From positions 1 to 33,204 of the forward strand of contig CANFSY010000015.1 in assembly GCA_947449875.1 (NCBI GenBank): a stretch of DNA of 33,204 bases, read 5' to 3'. This document shows positions 15,957 through 24,696 of this stretch, piece after piece. This stretch comes from Paracoccaceae bacterium (GTDB lineage: Bacteria > Pseudomonadota > Alphaproteobacteria > Rhodobacterales > Rhodobacteraceae). Both the position numbers and the translations under genes were made by a program. How positions within the stretch are numbered: the stretch's first letter is position 1; every line of letters starts with the position of its first letter. The notes below the pieces were generated by a model. That model was given only the letters and a program-made list of their open reading frames with translations, did not search any database and was not told where the DNA came from.

Positions 15957-16892
15957 TCAGTCAAAAAACCCCGGCCCGGCCTCGGCCAGCAACTGATCGG
16001 CCAAGGCAGCACCTATGGCCGCAGCCTCGGCCACGGGGCCGCGCAAGTCACCGCTGATGACCCTTGCCCCGTCAGGGCGCAGAATTTCACCGCGCAGCCA
16101 CAGGGTGGACCCTTCCAGGACGGCAAGGCCCGCAATCGGGGTTTCGCACGACCCATCCAGCCGCGCCAGAAAGCCGCGCTCGGCGGCGAGTTGTTGGCCC
16201 GTGGGGGTGTGGTGAATGGCGGCGAGCATCGATTCCGCGCGGGGGTCATCCAAGCGGCGTTCAACGCCGATGGCGCCCTGCGCCACGGCGGGCAGCATCT
16301 CGGTCACGGCGATGGGCTTGGCGTGATGCGCCATGCCCAAACGGTTCAGGCCCGCCATGGCCAAGAACGTGGCGGTCGCCACGCCGTCTTCCAGCTTTTT
16401 CATCCGCGTTTGCACATTGCCACGAAACTCGACCAAGTTCAGATCGGGCCTGCGGTGCGCCAACTGCGCACGCCGGCGCAAGCTGGAAGAGCCAACGGTG
16501 GCCCCCTGCGGCAAGTCCATCAACGCGGCGACACTGGGCGACACGAAGCCATCGCGCACATCTTCGCGCGGCAGATAGCAGTCCAACAGCAGACCCGCAG
16601 GCTGAACCGTGGGCATATCTTTCATCGAATGCACGGCGATATCGATGCCGCCGTCCAACAGCGCCTCTTCAATCTCGCGGGTGAACAGACCCTTGCCGCC
16701 GATCTCTTTCAGCGCCTTGTCCAGAATCTGGTCGCCGGTGACTTTGATCACCACGATCTCGAACGCCGCTTCGGGCAGGGAATAGGCGGCCATAAGACAG
16801 CGCCGCACCTCGTGCGCCTGCCAAAGCGCGAGGGGAGAGCCGCGCGTGCCGATTTTGAAAGGGTGGGCGGGGGTGGGAAGTGCGTGTGTCAT
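15957..16892 (-). CDS. hemC: Porphobilinogen deaminase (hydroxymethylbilane synthase)
   Basis: This 311-aa enzyme polymerises four porphobilinogens to hydroxymethylbilane. It has the family N-terminus FKIGTRGSPLALWQA, the KDMPT and GSSSLRRRAQL motifs, and the dipyrromethane-cofactor Cys in LDGSCETPIAG. The start at 16892 (MTHALPTPAH) has no clear ribosome-binding site. A possible promoter (TTGTCA, 17 bases, TATGCC at 16904-16899) would place the transcript start near the ATG. It is divergent from hemE across 88 bases containing a PpsR-type palindrome, and convergent with bchO. Confidence 0.96.
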   Translation of the reverse strand: MTHALPTPAHPFKIGTRGSPLALWQAHEVRRCLMAAYSLPEAAFEIVVIKVTGDQILDKALKEIGGKGLFTREIEEALLDGGIDIAVHSMKDMPTVQPAGLLLDCYLPREDVRDGFVSPSVAALMDLPQGATVGSSSLRRRAQLAHRRPDLNLVEFRGNVQTRMKKLEDGVATATFLAMAGLNRLGMAHHAKPIAVTEMLPAVAQGAIGVERRLDDPRAESMLAAIHHTPTGQQLAAERGFLARLDGSCETPIAGLAVLEGSTLWLRGEILRPDGARVISGDLRGPVAEAAAIGAALADQLLAEAGPGFFD

Positions 16893-16908
16893 GCCCTAGG
16901 CATAACGC

Positions 16909-16926
16909 TGTCATTCTGCCCTGACA
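16909..16926. promoter_or_regulatory. PpsR/CrtJ-type palindrome between hemC and hemE
   Basis: The sequence TGTCATTCTGCCCTGACA fits TGT-N12-ACA, with arms extended to TGTCA/TGACA. It covers CTGACA (16921-16926), a plausible -35 for hemE, with TTAAAC 17 bases downstream. On the other strand it overlaps a possible hemC promoter. hemC and hemE are reported members of the PpsR regulon in Rhodobacter sphaeroides, which supports the reading. Confidence 0.7.
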
Positions 16927-16980
16927 ACTGCCACAACGCGATGTTAAACAGAACTATCCTCAGACCTGACGGAGCCTGAC

Positions 16981-18009
16981 ATGTCAAACAAGACCATCCT
17001 GCGCGCCTTGGCCGGCGAAGTCCTTCCCACACCGCCCATCTGGATGATGCGGCAGGCGGGGCGTTATCTGCCGGAATACCGCGCGACGCGCGCACAGGCG
17101 GGGGATTTTCTAGCGTTGTGCTATAACTCGGACCTTGCGGCAGAGGTGACATTGCAACCGATCCGCCGCTACGGGTTTGACGCCGCGATCTTGTTTGCCG
17201 ACATCTTGCTGTTGCCACAGGCCATGGGGGCCGATCTGTGGTTTGAAACGGGCGAAGGCCCTCGCTTGTCGACCATCACCACGATGGCAGGGGTTAAGGG
17301 CCTGAAGCCCAAGGAAGATATCCACGACACGCTGGCCCCCATTTACGAAACCGTGCGCATTTTAGCGCGCGAACTGCCCCGCGAAACCACGCTGATCGGC
17401 TTTGCAGGCGCACCGTGGACGGTGGCCACCTATATGATCGCAGGTCGCGGCAGCAAAGATCAGGGTGCGGCCCATGCTTTGAAGGCGGCAGACCGTGCCA
17501 CGTTCCAAGCTTTGATTGATGCGATTACGGCGGCGACGATTGAATATCTGTCGATGCAGGTGCTGGCTGGGGCCGAGGTGGTGAAGCTGTTTGACAGCTG
17601 GGCCGGTAGCCTAAAGGGCCAAGATTTCATCGACTTCGCGCTGACCCCCGCCAAACAGATCATCCATGCTCTCAAAGCGCGCCACCCTGACTTGCCCGTG
17701 ATCGCCTTCCCGCGAGAGGCGGGGCAGGGCTATGTGGGCTTTGCCAAAGCAACGGGGGCGGATTGCGTGGCCTTGGACAATTCGGTCAGCCCCGAATGGG
17801 CGGCAGAACATGTGCAGATTTCTGGCTGCGTGCAGGGCAATCTTGCGCCCGAGCATATGGTGACAGGGGGCGCAGCCCTTGTGCGCGAAACCCGCCGTGT
17901 GGTGGATGCGTTCAAAGGCGGGGCGCATATCTTCAACCTTGGGCATGGCATCACGCCCGATGCCGACCCTCACAACGTGTCGCGCATGATTGAAGCGGTG
18001 CGCGGTTAA
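16981..18009 (+). CDS. hemE: Uroporphyrinogen decarboxylase
   Basis: This 342-aa enzyme decarboxylates the four acetate side chains of uroporphyrinogen III to give coproporphyrinogen III, shared by haem and bacteriochlorophyll synthesis. Signature 1 ([16 protein letters not shown]) is at about 19-34 and signature 2 ([14 protein letters not shown]) at about 140-153. GGAG lies 6 bases before the ATG. It is divergent from hemC. Its TAA stop shares the palindrome TTAA with the stop of hemY on the other strand. Confidence 0.97.
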   Translation: MSNKTILRALAGEVLPTPPIWMMRQAGRYLPEYRATRAQAGDFLALCYNSDLAAEVTLQPIRRYGFDAAILFADILLLPQAMGADLWFETGEGPRLSTITTMAGVKGLKPKEDIHDTLAPIYETVRILARELPRETTLIGFAGAPWTVATYMIAGRGSKDQGAAHALKAADRATFQALIDAITAATIEYLSMQVLAGAEVVKLFDSWAGSLKGQDFIDFALTPAKQIIHALKARHPDLPVIAFPREAGQGYVGFAKATGADCVALDNSVSPEWAAEHVQISGCVQGNLAPEHMVTGGAALVRETRRVVDAFKGGAHIFNLGHGITPDADPHNVSRMIEAVRG

Positions 18010-19445
18010 TTCGCCCGTCGACCGATGGCTTCCAGATCAATCGGTTTGGGGCCATCAGGGGCGGGTTTTGGCGCTGCGACGATCACGGGCAACATCTCGG
18101 CCGCCGTGGCGCTGGTGCCAGTGGTTTCGACCGGAGCGCGCCAGCTCAGGGTGTCAAACCCCTGACAATTGTCGCAAATCGGGGCCCATTCCGAATGCAC
18201 CGCATGGCATTTGTCGCAGCACCATTGCGGGCCGCGCGGGGCTGTCAGCGCTTTAGACAGCCAAGCGCGCACAGTCGCCTCATCCCCGCCTTCGCCGCGC
18301 TCGACGGCGGCCATGATGGCCAAGATGCGGCGGGTGGGCTGGCTTGTGGGCAGATCGCCCAAGGCGCGGCGGGCGGCGGGGAAATCTTCGGCGGCGATGG
18401 AAAGTTCGGCCAGCAGTTGCTTGGTTTCCAAATCGTCAGGGTGCAGGGCGGTCAGCGCAAGAAAGCGTTTCAGGCGGGCGTCGGGGGTTTCTTCGGGCTC
18501 GATCTCGGCAAAGGCGGCGGCTAGGTCGGGGTGGGGCATCGCCTCCCACGCTTTTTTCAGCACGCGGGTGGCGTTTTTCTTGTCGCCACGGTTCAGATAG
18601 CTGCGCGCGGCCATGGCGGCGGCGGGGATCAGGTCGGGCGATTGCTTGTTGGCGGCAATGGCGGCTTCTTGGGCGTCAATGCTGGCCCCTTCGTCAAAGA
18701 CGCCTTTCGCCTCTTGCAAGGCCAAGACAGCATCGCGGCGGCGGAACAGGTCTTTGGGCAGCGCACCCGATTTGGCCTGCGCGTTCAGCGTGGCACGGGC
18801 CCCTTTCCAATCGGCGGCACCTGATTGCAGCTTTAGCAAGATGTCTTGTGATTCGGCGTGGCGGGGCTTCAGCTCGAACGCCTTTTGCGCCAGTTTCAGG
18901 GCGGTGTCGGTATCGCCTTCGGCCAGTTTTTGTTTCAGCAGGCCGCGAATGCCCACAAAGCGGGTGCGCGGGTCGGCGAGCAGGGCCTTGAACGCCTCGG
19001 ATGCGCGGGGGGTGTCGCCTGACAGGTCGGCGGCTTGGGCGATCAGCAGGTTGGTCAGTTCGGGACGGTCAAGATAAGATTGCGCCCGCTGCGCCTTGAT
19101 CAGGGCCAAGCGGCCTTCGCCTGCGGCAAGCGCCATCATGCCATCGGCGAGGGATTGAAAGCCGCGCTTTTCGCGGTTGCGGTCAAGATAGCGGGAAATG
19201 GCGGTCTCATCCCCGTTAACAAAGCGCAAGACGGCGAAAAGCAGGCCCAAAAGCTTTAAGATGCCCCAAACGATAACCAAAGCCACAAGACCCGCGATGG
19301 CGATTTGCAGCGGGTGCAGAGTCAGTTCCCATCCGGCAAAAGACAGGCGCAGCACCGCATCGGCCTGCGCCAGAAGGGTAAAGCCAAAGGCCAGCGCCAA
19401 AAGGGCGGCCAGAAAGACAACGATGCGCAACAGCGACCAGATCAT
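18006..19445 (-). CDS. HemY-like membrane protein with TPR region and C-terminal zinc ribbon
   Basis: This 479-aa protein starts with two membrane helices ([20 protein letters not shown] and a second at about 45-70), the HemY N-terminal domain. A long alpha-helical tetratricopeptide-like region follows. Near the C-terminus are two CxxC pairs (Cys410/413 and Cys424/427), a rubredoxin-like zinc ribbon resembling the one in LapB. It is not the protoporphyrinogen oxidase also called HemY. The ATG at 19445 is one base after the stop of the mic60 gene, so it is the last gene of hemD-mic60-hemY. Its function in tetrapyrrole synthesis is suggested only by linkage. Confidence 0.85.
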   Translation of the reverse strand: MIWSLLRIVVFLAALLALAFGFTLLAQADAVLRLSFAGWELTLHPLQIAIAGLVALVIVWGILKLLGLLFAVLRFVNGDETAISRYLDRNREKRGFQSLADGMMALAAGEGRLALIKAQRAQSYLDRPELTNLLIAQAADLSGDTPRASEAFKALLADPRTRFVGIRGLLKQKLAEGDTDTALKLAQKAFELKPRHAESQDILLKLQSGAADWKGARATLNAQAKSGALPKDLFRRRDAVLALQEAKGVFDEGASIDAQEAAIAANKQSPDLIPAAAMAARSYLNRGDKKNATRVLKKAWEAMPHPDLAAAFAEIEPEETPDARLKRFLALTALHPDDLETKQLLAELSIAAEDFPAARRALGDLPTSQPTRRILAIMAAVERGEGGDEATVRAWLSKALTAPRGPQWCCDKCHAVHSEWAPICDNCQGFDTLSWRAPVETTGTSATAAEMLPVIVAAPKPAPDGPKPIDLEAIGRRAN

Positions 19446-19446
19446 C

Positions 19447-20439
19447 TTAGCCTGCCTTTGCCAAAAGGGCTTGAAGGGCCGCTTGTGCATCTAGCCGCAA
19501 CTGCGCCTGCGCACGCCAAGCGGCCAGCGCGTCCTGTGCGGGGGCGGGCAGGGTGGCGATTTCGGCCAAAGCCTGCGCGACATCTCCCGCCGTCAGGGCC
19601 GCCTCGGACCGCGACAGGACCGCGTCAGGATCGGCCCCCTCGCGCGGGGTCAGTGCGCGCACGCCCACTTGGGTGCGCAAGAAGTTCGCCACCCGATCCG
19701 ACCAGCTTTCGCCCATATTGGCCCGCAAAGCGGAGTCGAGCGCTGCGCGGGCGCTGTCGGGGAAGCTGGCTTGCAAGGCTTGCAGGCTGGGCAGGCCCGT
19801 TGCGGCATGGTCAGCCAAGACAGGCGCAAGGTTTGCCTCTGACAGCACCGCCACCGCCGAAGGATAGGGCGCGCCGCTGTCCATCGCGGCGGCGATCTGG
19901 CGCAGGGCGGCGCGGGTCAGTGTGGCGGCGGCCTGGGATTGGGCGGATTGTTCGATGGCGGCCAGTTTCGCCTCGGTCGCTTTGACCTTGGCGTCAAGAT
20001 CGGCCTGCACTTGGGCCGACACCACCGCCGCGCCATCGGTTTGGATCGCCGCAACCTCGGCCCGCAATTGGGCGAGGGCGGCGCTGTCGGTGCCGATGGG
20101 GGCGGGTTTGGATTCAAGCGCGGCCAGACGGGCCTCGATCACGGCGAGGTTTTGGGGGTCTAGCTGCGGGGCGGTTTCAAGGGTGGCAAGACGCTCACCC
20201 GCCTGTTGCAGGTCTTGCTGAAGGGCTTGCACCTGATCAGACAGTGCCGCCACTTTGTCTTGCAAGGTCACGACAGACGCCATTGGCCAGCCATTGGGCA
20301 CATATTGCGCCACCCCGTAGCCTGCCGCCGCCGCCAGAACGCCGCCCAGAAGGGGCCAGATCAGCCAAGCAAAGCCCCTGCGCTTTGGGCGGGGGGGGGT
20401 TGGGGCCTGTGTCGTCCCAGCGTCATCGGGGGTTGGCAT
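19447..20439 (-). CDS. Alphaproteobacterial Mic60/mitofilin homologue
   Basis: This 330-aa protein has a Pro/Lys/Arg-rich cytoplasmic start (APTPPRPKRRG) and one membrane helix (about 22-42, FAWLIWPLLGGVLAAAAGYG). A periplasmic coiled coil rich in Ala, Gln and Leu follows (about 60-170), then a helical C-terminal mitofilin-like domain. This order and the hemD/hemY neighbourhood match bacterial Mic60, the relative of the mitochondrial cristae-junction protein, implicated in shaping intracytoplasmic membranes. The ATG at 20439 is preferred over a GTG at 20460 because AAGGA lies about 7 bases upstream of it. Sequence conservation in this family is low, so the call rests on layout and context. 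Confidence 0.78.
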   Translation of the reverse strand: MPTPDDAGTTQAPTPPRPKRRGFAWLIWPLLGGVLAAAAGYGVAQYVPNGWPMASVVTLQDKVAALSDQVQALQQDLQQAGERLATLETAPQLDPQNLAVIEARLAALESKPAPIGTDSAALAQLRAEVAAIQTDGAAVVSAQVQADLDAKVKATEAKLAAIEQSAQSQAAATLTRAALRQIAAAMDSGAPYPSAVAVLSEANLAPVLADHAATGLPSLQALQASFPDSARAALDSALRANMGESWSDRVANFLRTQVGVRALTPREGADPDAVLSRSEAALTAGDVAQALAEIATLPAPAQDALAAWRAQAQLRLDAQAALQALLAKAG

Positions 20440-20494
20440 GGCGGATCCTTCGTTTGTCACTTGGTGTCAAAGTAATGCCGCGCGATGGGCTAGT

Positions 20495-21217
20495 TCAAGG
20501 ACTCCGCAGCGCGGCAAGCACCGCAGCCTGCATCGAAGGCGCGTCAGGATGGGCGGCGATCACCGGTGGGAGGGCGCCAAAAGCGGCGGCTTGGGCCACG
20601 GCGGGGCTGATGGCAACCACGATCAGCGGGGCGGATGCACCAAGGCGGTGCCACTCTGCCCCAAGGATTTCAGCACTTCTGGGGGAAAAGAGGGGCACAA
20701 GAACGGGGGTGTGGCCTGTCAGCAGGGCCGCAGCGTCATGTGTCAGCGCGACGGGGTCTTGGGCGTAAACCACGCGCTCTTGGGTGGGAATGCCGGCGGC
20801 TGAAAGCCGCTGAGCCAGATCACCCCGCGCCTCGCGCCCGCGCAGGTGGAGCAGGTTTTTGGGGTTTTGCTGCAGAATCAGCGCCAAAAGCGCCTCGGCA
20901 TCGCCTTGGGCAGACAGAACGCGAAACCCCGCATCGCGCGCCACCTGTGCGGTGCGCGCACCCACACAATAGGCCAGATCGGGCAGTTGGGCGCGCAGAT
21001 GGCCTGCCGCTTCCGCGCCGGTTTGCGAGGTTAGGATTATGCCTTGCAGGGGGCCTTGGGGCAGGGTCACGGCCACAAACACCGGTGCCATTAGGGGCGA
21101 AATCACCACCCGCAGCCCCGCCACCTGCGCCCGCAGGCTTTGCGCAAAGCTGTCAGACTGCGCGGCAGGGCGGGTCAGCAGAACGGTTGGGGCCGTGGAT
21201 TGTGCGGGGTTGGGCAA
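20495..21217 (-). CDS. hemD: Uroporphyrinogen-III synthase
   Basis: This 240-aa enzyme cyclises hydroxymethylbilane with inversion of ring D. The family is poorly conserved, but the two-lobed pattern is visible: an N-terminal [17 protein letters not shown], a central [16 protein letters not shown], and a C-terminal [11 protein letters not shown] with [12 protein letters not shown]. The start is TTG at 21217 with GAGGT about 7 bases upstream; no ATG or GTG fits the N-terminus. It is divergent from tsaD across 56 bases and is the first gene of hemD-mic60-hemY, with a 55-base gap to mic60. Confidence 0.9.
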   Translation of the reverse strand: MPNPAQSTAPTVLLTRPAAQSDSFAQSLRAQVAGLRVVISPLMAPVFVAVTLPQGPLQGIILTSQTGAEAAGHLRAQLPDLAYCVGARTAQVARDAGFRVLSAQGDAEALLALILQQNPKNLLHLRGREARGDLAQRLSAAGIPTQERVVYAQDPVALTHDAAALLTGHTPVLVPLFSPRSAEILGAEWHRLGASAPLIVVAISPAVAQAAAFGALPPVIAAHPDAPSMQAAVLAALRSP

Positions 21218-21273
21218 GGTGCTACCTCGGGCGGGTGAGGGGCCTATCTGGCCTGAACTTTGTCAGGGGCGCA

Positions 21274-22371
21274 ATGGGCGGGACGTTAACCTTTCTGGGC
21301 ATCGAAAGCAGCTGCGACGACACCGCAGCCGCCGTGGTGCGCCGCCATGCCGACGGGCGGGCAGAGGTGCTCAGTTCGCAGGTCGAAGGGCAAGCGGCCC
21401 TGCACGCCGATTTCGGCGGCGTGGTGCCGGAAATTGCGGCACGGGCCCATGCCGAGCGGTTGGATCATTGCGTGGAACGCGCCTTGGCTGAGGCGGGCGT
21501 TGGATTGGCCGATCTGGACGCCGTGGCCGTGACGGCGGGGCCGGGGTTGATCGGCGGGGTTCTGTCAGGCGTGATGCTGGCCAAGGGGATTGCGGCGGCG
21601 ACTGGGTTGCCTTTGTTGGGGGTGAACCATTTGGCAGGCCATGCGCTGACACCGCGCCTGACCGATGGGGTGGGCTTTCCCTATCTGATGCTGTTGGTGT
21701 CGGGCGGGCATTGCCAGTTCTTGATCGTGCACGCGGCCGACCAGTTCGAACGCCTTGGCGGCACGATTGACGATGCCCCGGGCGAGGCGTTTGACAAAGT
21801 GGCCAAGCTGTTGGCCCTGCCCCAACCCGGTGGCCCGTGGGTCGAGGGGGAAGCGGCAAAGGGCGATGCCAAACGCTTTGCGCTGCCGCGTCCTTTGCTA
21901 GACCGTGCGGGTTGCGATATGTCGTTTTCCGGTTTGAAAACTGCTGTGCTGCGGGCGCGCGATGGGGTTATCGCGGCCAAGGGTGGCATCACGGTGCAAG
22001 ACCGCGCCGATCTGTGCGCGGGGTTTCAGGCGGCAGTGGCGGCGGTGCTGGCCGAAAAAACCCGCCGTGCGTTAGAGATTTACCTGTCGCTGTCGCCCGA
22101 TGCCCCCACCTTGGCGGTGGCGGGCGGGGTTGCGGCGAACTCTGCCATTCGCACGGCGCTGCAAGGCGTGTGTGCGGCATTGGGCGTGGCCTTTACCGCC
22201 CCGCCCTTGCGGCTTTGCACCGATAACGCGGCGATGATCGCTTGGGCAGGGATAGAGCGGCATTTGACGGGGGGCACATCGCAGGCCGACCTGACCGCCC
22301 GCCCGCGCTGGCCGCTGGACAGTCTGGCCGCGCCGCTGATCGGGTCGGGCAAAAAGGGGGCCAAGGGGTGA
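21274..22371 (+). CDS. tsaD: tRNA N6-threonylcarbamoyladenosine transferase TsaD
   Basis: This 365-aa ASKHA-fold enzyme transfers threonylcarbamoyl to A37 of ANN-decoding tRNAs together with TsaB and TsaE (tsaE lies at 29978). The N-terminal [15 protein letters not shown], the metal-binding VNHLAGHA (two His), LLVSGGHCQ, and GVAANSAIR near the C-terminus are all in place. The start at 21274 ([13 protein letters not shown]) has AGGGG upstream. The frame stays open far upstream over hemD, but that is antisense coding. Its TGA overlaps the GTG start of gpsA. Confidence 0.96.
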   Translation: MGGTLTFLGIESSCDDTAAAVVRRHADGRAEVLSSQVEGQAALHADFGGVVPEIAARAHAERLDHCVERALAEAGVGLADLDAVAVTAGPGLIGGVLSGVMLAKGIAAATGLPLLGVNHLAGHALTPRLTDGVGFPYLMLLVSGGHCQFLIVHAADQFERLGGTIDDAPGEAFDKVAKLLALPQPGGPWVEGEAAKGDAKRFALPRPLLDRAGCDMSFSGLKTAVLRARDGVIAAKGGITVQDRADLCAGFQAAVAAVLAEKTRRALEIYLSLSPDAPTLAVAGGVAANSAIRTALQGVCAALGVAFTAPPLRLCTDNAAMIAWAGIERHLTGGTSQADLTARPRWPLDSLAAPLIGSGKKGAKG

Positions 22372-23321
22372 TCGGCGTTGTGGGCGCTGGGGCTTTTGGC
22401 ACGGCCTTGGGCGTGGCTTTGGCGACAGCGGGGCGCTCGGTGAGCCTATGGGCGCGGGATTTGGTTCATGTGGCGGCGATGGCGCAGGGCCGCACCAACG
22501 CGGCGCGGTTGGCGGGGGTGCGCTTTCCGCTTAGCCTGACAGTGACGGGTGACCTGCGGGATCTGAGCGGGGCTCAGGCTGTTTTGTTGGCCCTGCCGAT
22601 GCAGGCTTTGGCGGGGTTTTTGGCCGCGCATGGCGAGGGTTTGAACGGGTTGCCGCTGGTGGCAGCGTGTAAGGGCATCGACCTTGGCAGCCTGCGCGGG
22701 CCAACGGCCATTGTGCGCGGCTTTTGCCCGCAAAGCGCTGTGTCGATCCTGACGGGGCCAAGTTTTGCGGCAGATATTGCGCGGGGTTTGCCGACCGCCC
22801 TGACGCTGGCGGGCGAGGGTGCCGAAGATCTGCAATTGCTGCTGTCTACCCCCACCTTGCGGCTGTATCGCAGCGCCGATGTCGTGGGGGCCGAACTGGG
22901 CGGGGCGTTGAAGAATGTCATCGCAATTGCCGCAGGCGTGGTGATGGGCGCGGGCTTGGGCGACTCTGCCCGTGCGGCGCTGGTCACGCGCGGCTTTGCC
23001 GAAATGCAGCGCTTTGCTTTGGCGCAGGGGGCGGCGGGGGATACGCTGTTGGGGCTTTCGGGGTTGGGTGATTTGATTTTGACCTGCACCTCGACCCAAT
23101 CGCGCAATCTGCGCTATGGGATGGCGCTGGGGTCTGGTGCGGCGTTTGACACCAAAACGACAGTGGAGGGGGTGGCCACGGCGCAAGCAATCGGCCAGAT
23201 TGCCCGCACCCTATCGCTGGATATGCCAGTGTCCACGATGGTCGCCCGACTGATCGGGCAAGAAATCACGCTGGATCAGGCCATCCACAGCCTGATGTCC
23301 CGCCCGCTGCGAAAGGAATGA
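22368..23321 (+). CDS. gpsA: Glycerol-3-phosphate dehydrogenase [NAD(P)+]
   Basis: This 317-aa enzyme reduces dihydroxyacetone phosphate to sn-glycerol 3-phosphate for phospholipid synthesis. The dinucleotide motif [13 protein letters not shown] starts right at the N-terminus. SILTGPSFA, the catalytic Lys in [14 protein letters not shown], and [11 protein letters not shown] are all present. The start is GTG at 22368, overlapping the tsaD stop as GTGA; AAGGG of the preceding codons serves as ribosome-binding site. It is followed after one base by the YciI gene. Confidence 0.96.
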   Translation: MIGVVGAGAFGTALGVALATAGRSVSLWARDLVHVAAMAQGRTNAARLAGVRFPLSLTVTGDLRDLSGAQAVLLALPMQALAGFLAAHGEGLNGLPLVAACKGIDLGSLRGPTAIVRGFCPQSAVSILTGPSFAADIARGLPTALTLAGEGAEDLQLLLSTPTLRLYRSADVVGAELGGALKNVIAIAAGVVMGAGLGDSARAALVTRGFAEMQRFALAQGAAGDTLLGLSGLGDLILTCTSTQSRNLRYGMALGSGAAFDTKTTVEGVATAQAIGQIARTLSLDMPVSTMVARLIGQEITLDQAIHSLMSRPLRKE

Positions 23322-23322
23322 C

Positions 23323-23595
23323 ATGCGCGTTGCTTTGATCTGTATCGACAAGCCGAACTCGTTAGAGGTGCGGATGGCCAACCGGCCTGCGCATGTAGAC
23401 CATTTGAACGCCTCGGGCGTGGTGGAACTGGCGGGGCCGTTTTTGGATGCCCAAGGGCAGATGTGCGGGTCGATGATTGTGCTGTCGGTGGACAGTATCG
23501 AACAAGCACAGGCGTGGGTGGCGCAAGATGCCTATACGCAGGCGGGGCTTTTCGCCTCGGTCGATATTCGGGAATGGAAAAAGGTGATCGGATGA
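23323..23595 (+). CDS. YciI family protein
   Basis: This 90-aa ferredoxin-fold protein has the YciI pattern: short strand VALICIDKPNS, RPAHVDHLNASG with conserved His and Asp, GPFLDAQGQMCGSMIVL, and DAYTQAGLF near the end. The family has no settled general function; the His/Asp pair suggests a small-molecule enzyme. AAAGGA precedes the ATG. It overlaps the EVE-domain gene by ATGA and follows gpsA by one base, an arrangement common in alphaproteobacteria. Confidence 0.9.
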   Translation: MRVALICIDKPNSLEVRMANRPAHVDHLNASGVVELAGPFLDAQGQMCGSMIVLSVDSIEQAQAWVAQDAYTQAGLFASVDIREWKKVIG

Positions 23596-24011
23596 GCTTT
23601 TGGCTGTTCAAATCCGAACCCAATGTCATCAGCTTTCAAAGCCTGTGGGATAAGCTGCCCGCAGATGAGGAATGGCACGGCATCCGCAACTACGGCGCGC
23701 GCAACAACATGCGGTTGATGCAACTGGGCGAGCGGGGGTTTTTTTACCACTCCAACGTCGGCAAAGAGGTGGTGGGCATTGTCGAGGTCACGCGCCTGTC
23801 GCAGCAAGACAGCAAAACCGACGACCCGCGCTGGGATTGCGTGTGCTTTCGCCCCGTGGCCAAGCTGCAACGGCCTGTGACGCTGGAGATGTGCAAGGTG
23901 CAACCCGGTTTGGAAAAGATGGTGCTGATCAACAACTCGCGCCTGTCAGTGCAGCCGGTGTCGGCGGAAGAATGGCGGATCATTTGCGATCTGGGCGGGG
24001 TTGGGGCGTAA
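23592..24011 (+). CDS. EVE domain-containing protein
   Basis: This 139-aa PUA-like protein begins SFWLFKSEPNVISF and contains WHGIRNYGARNNMR, FFYHSNVGKEVVGIVEV and DPRWDCVCFRPV, the pattern of the EVE/thymocyte nuclear protein 1 family. EVE domains are thought to bind modified bases in DNA or RNA; the target here is unknown. It is the last gene of tsaD-gpsA-yciI-EVE, overlapping yciI by ATGA. A 63-base gap separates it from the next gene. Confidence 0.92.
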   Translation: MSFWLFKSEPNVISFQSLWDKLPADEEWHGIRNYGARNNMRLMQLGERGFFYHSNVGKEVVGIVEVTRLSQQDSKTDDPRWDCVCFRPVAKLQRPVTLEMCKVQPGLEKMVLINNSRLSVQPVSAEEWRIICDLGGVGA

Positions 24012-24074
24012 TTTCCGTTTCCTTGCGGGGCTGGTGCCGCTAGCCTTGCCCTGCCCCGCAACAGGAGAAATGGG

Positions 24075-24476
24075 ATGCAGTTTCTGGTCGTGATCTTGGC
24101 AGCCTTTGTGGCCTATGCCTTTGGTGCCTTTTGGTACACGTTTATGTCAAAGCCGTGGATGGTGGCGGCTGGTATTCCGATGGACGCCAGCGGCAAGCCT
24201 ACGCGCAATGGCGGGGCGATGCCCTTTGTCATCGGCTTTATCGCCACGCTGCTGGTGGCGGGCATGATGCGGCACGTGTTTGTGCAAAGCCATCTGGCAA
24301 CCGTTGGGCTAGGTGCTATGGGCGGCTTTGGGATCGGGGCGTTCTTGATCACCCCTTGGGTGGCGATGAACTACACGTTTTCGGGGCGGCCGTTTCAGTT
24401 GACCCTGATTGACGGCGCGAATTCAGTGGTGGGCTGCACCTTGATGGGTATCATTTTCGGCGCGTTCGGGGTTTGA
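24075..24476 (+). CDS. DUF1761 family small membrane protein
   Basis: This 133-aa protein has four hydrophobic helices, with the first two split by a short polar loop around MDASGKPTRNGG. The family landmarks are AFGAFWYTFMSKPWM near the N-terminus and WVAMNYTFSGRPFQLTLIDG near the C-terminus. Function is unknown. ACAGGAGAAATGGG provides a good ribosome-binding site before the ATG at 24075. It may be transcribed with the EVE gene or alone. Confidence 0.82.
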   Translation: MQFLVVILAAFVAYAFGAFWYTFMSKPWMVAAGIPMDASGKPTRNGGAMPFVIGFIATLLVAGMMRHVFVQSHLATVGLGAMGGFGIGAFLITPWVAMNYTFSGRPFQLTLIDGANSVVGCTLMGIIFGAFGV

Positions 24477-24484
24477 GAATAAAA

Positions 24485-24514
24485 TGAGGGGCCCCTACCC
24501 CTAGGAACCCCTCA
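24485..24514 (+). terminator. Possible terminator after the DUF1761 gene
   Basis: TGAGGGG (24485-24491) pairs with CCCCTCA (24508-24514) over a 16-base loop that can pair further with itself. There is no U-tract, so it is a weak or factor-assisted terminator at best. The rest of the 220-base gap to ahcY shows no gene or tRNA. Confidence 0.4.
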
Positions 24515-24646
24515 TCCACCCCACGCGCCCCAGCACCGCACGTGTTCTATGAAAGGTTCAGGACATGATGCCCTTGGACTGACCATAGGCGAAAAGCGGT
24601 CCCATGGCAAAAGCAAAGCCCCTAAACCTTTAGTCAAACCAAAAGC

Positions 24647-24674
24647 AAAAGCCCGCCAAACGGCGGGCTTTTGG
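24647..24674. terminator. Rho-independent terminator downstream of ahcY (bidirectional)
   Basis: A 12-bp perfect stem (24647-24658 and 24663-24674, core AAAAGCCCGCC / GGCGGGCTTTT) with an AAAC loop lies 22 bases after the ahcY stop. A T-rich stretch follows on the minus strand. Confidence 0.88.
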
Positions 24675-24696
24675 CATTTTCGCTCTGCTGTGCAAA

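Noticed and set aside
20635-21273. N-terminal extension of tsaD by 213 codons
   Set aside because: The extension lies antisense to hemD, has no conserved sequence, and the known TsaD N-terminus plus ribosome-binding site is at 21274.
24477-24696. tRNA or small RNA gene in the gap before ahcY
   Set aside because: No cloverleaf or CCA end is visible; only two hairpins, one a clear ahcY terminator.
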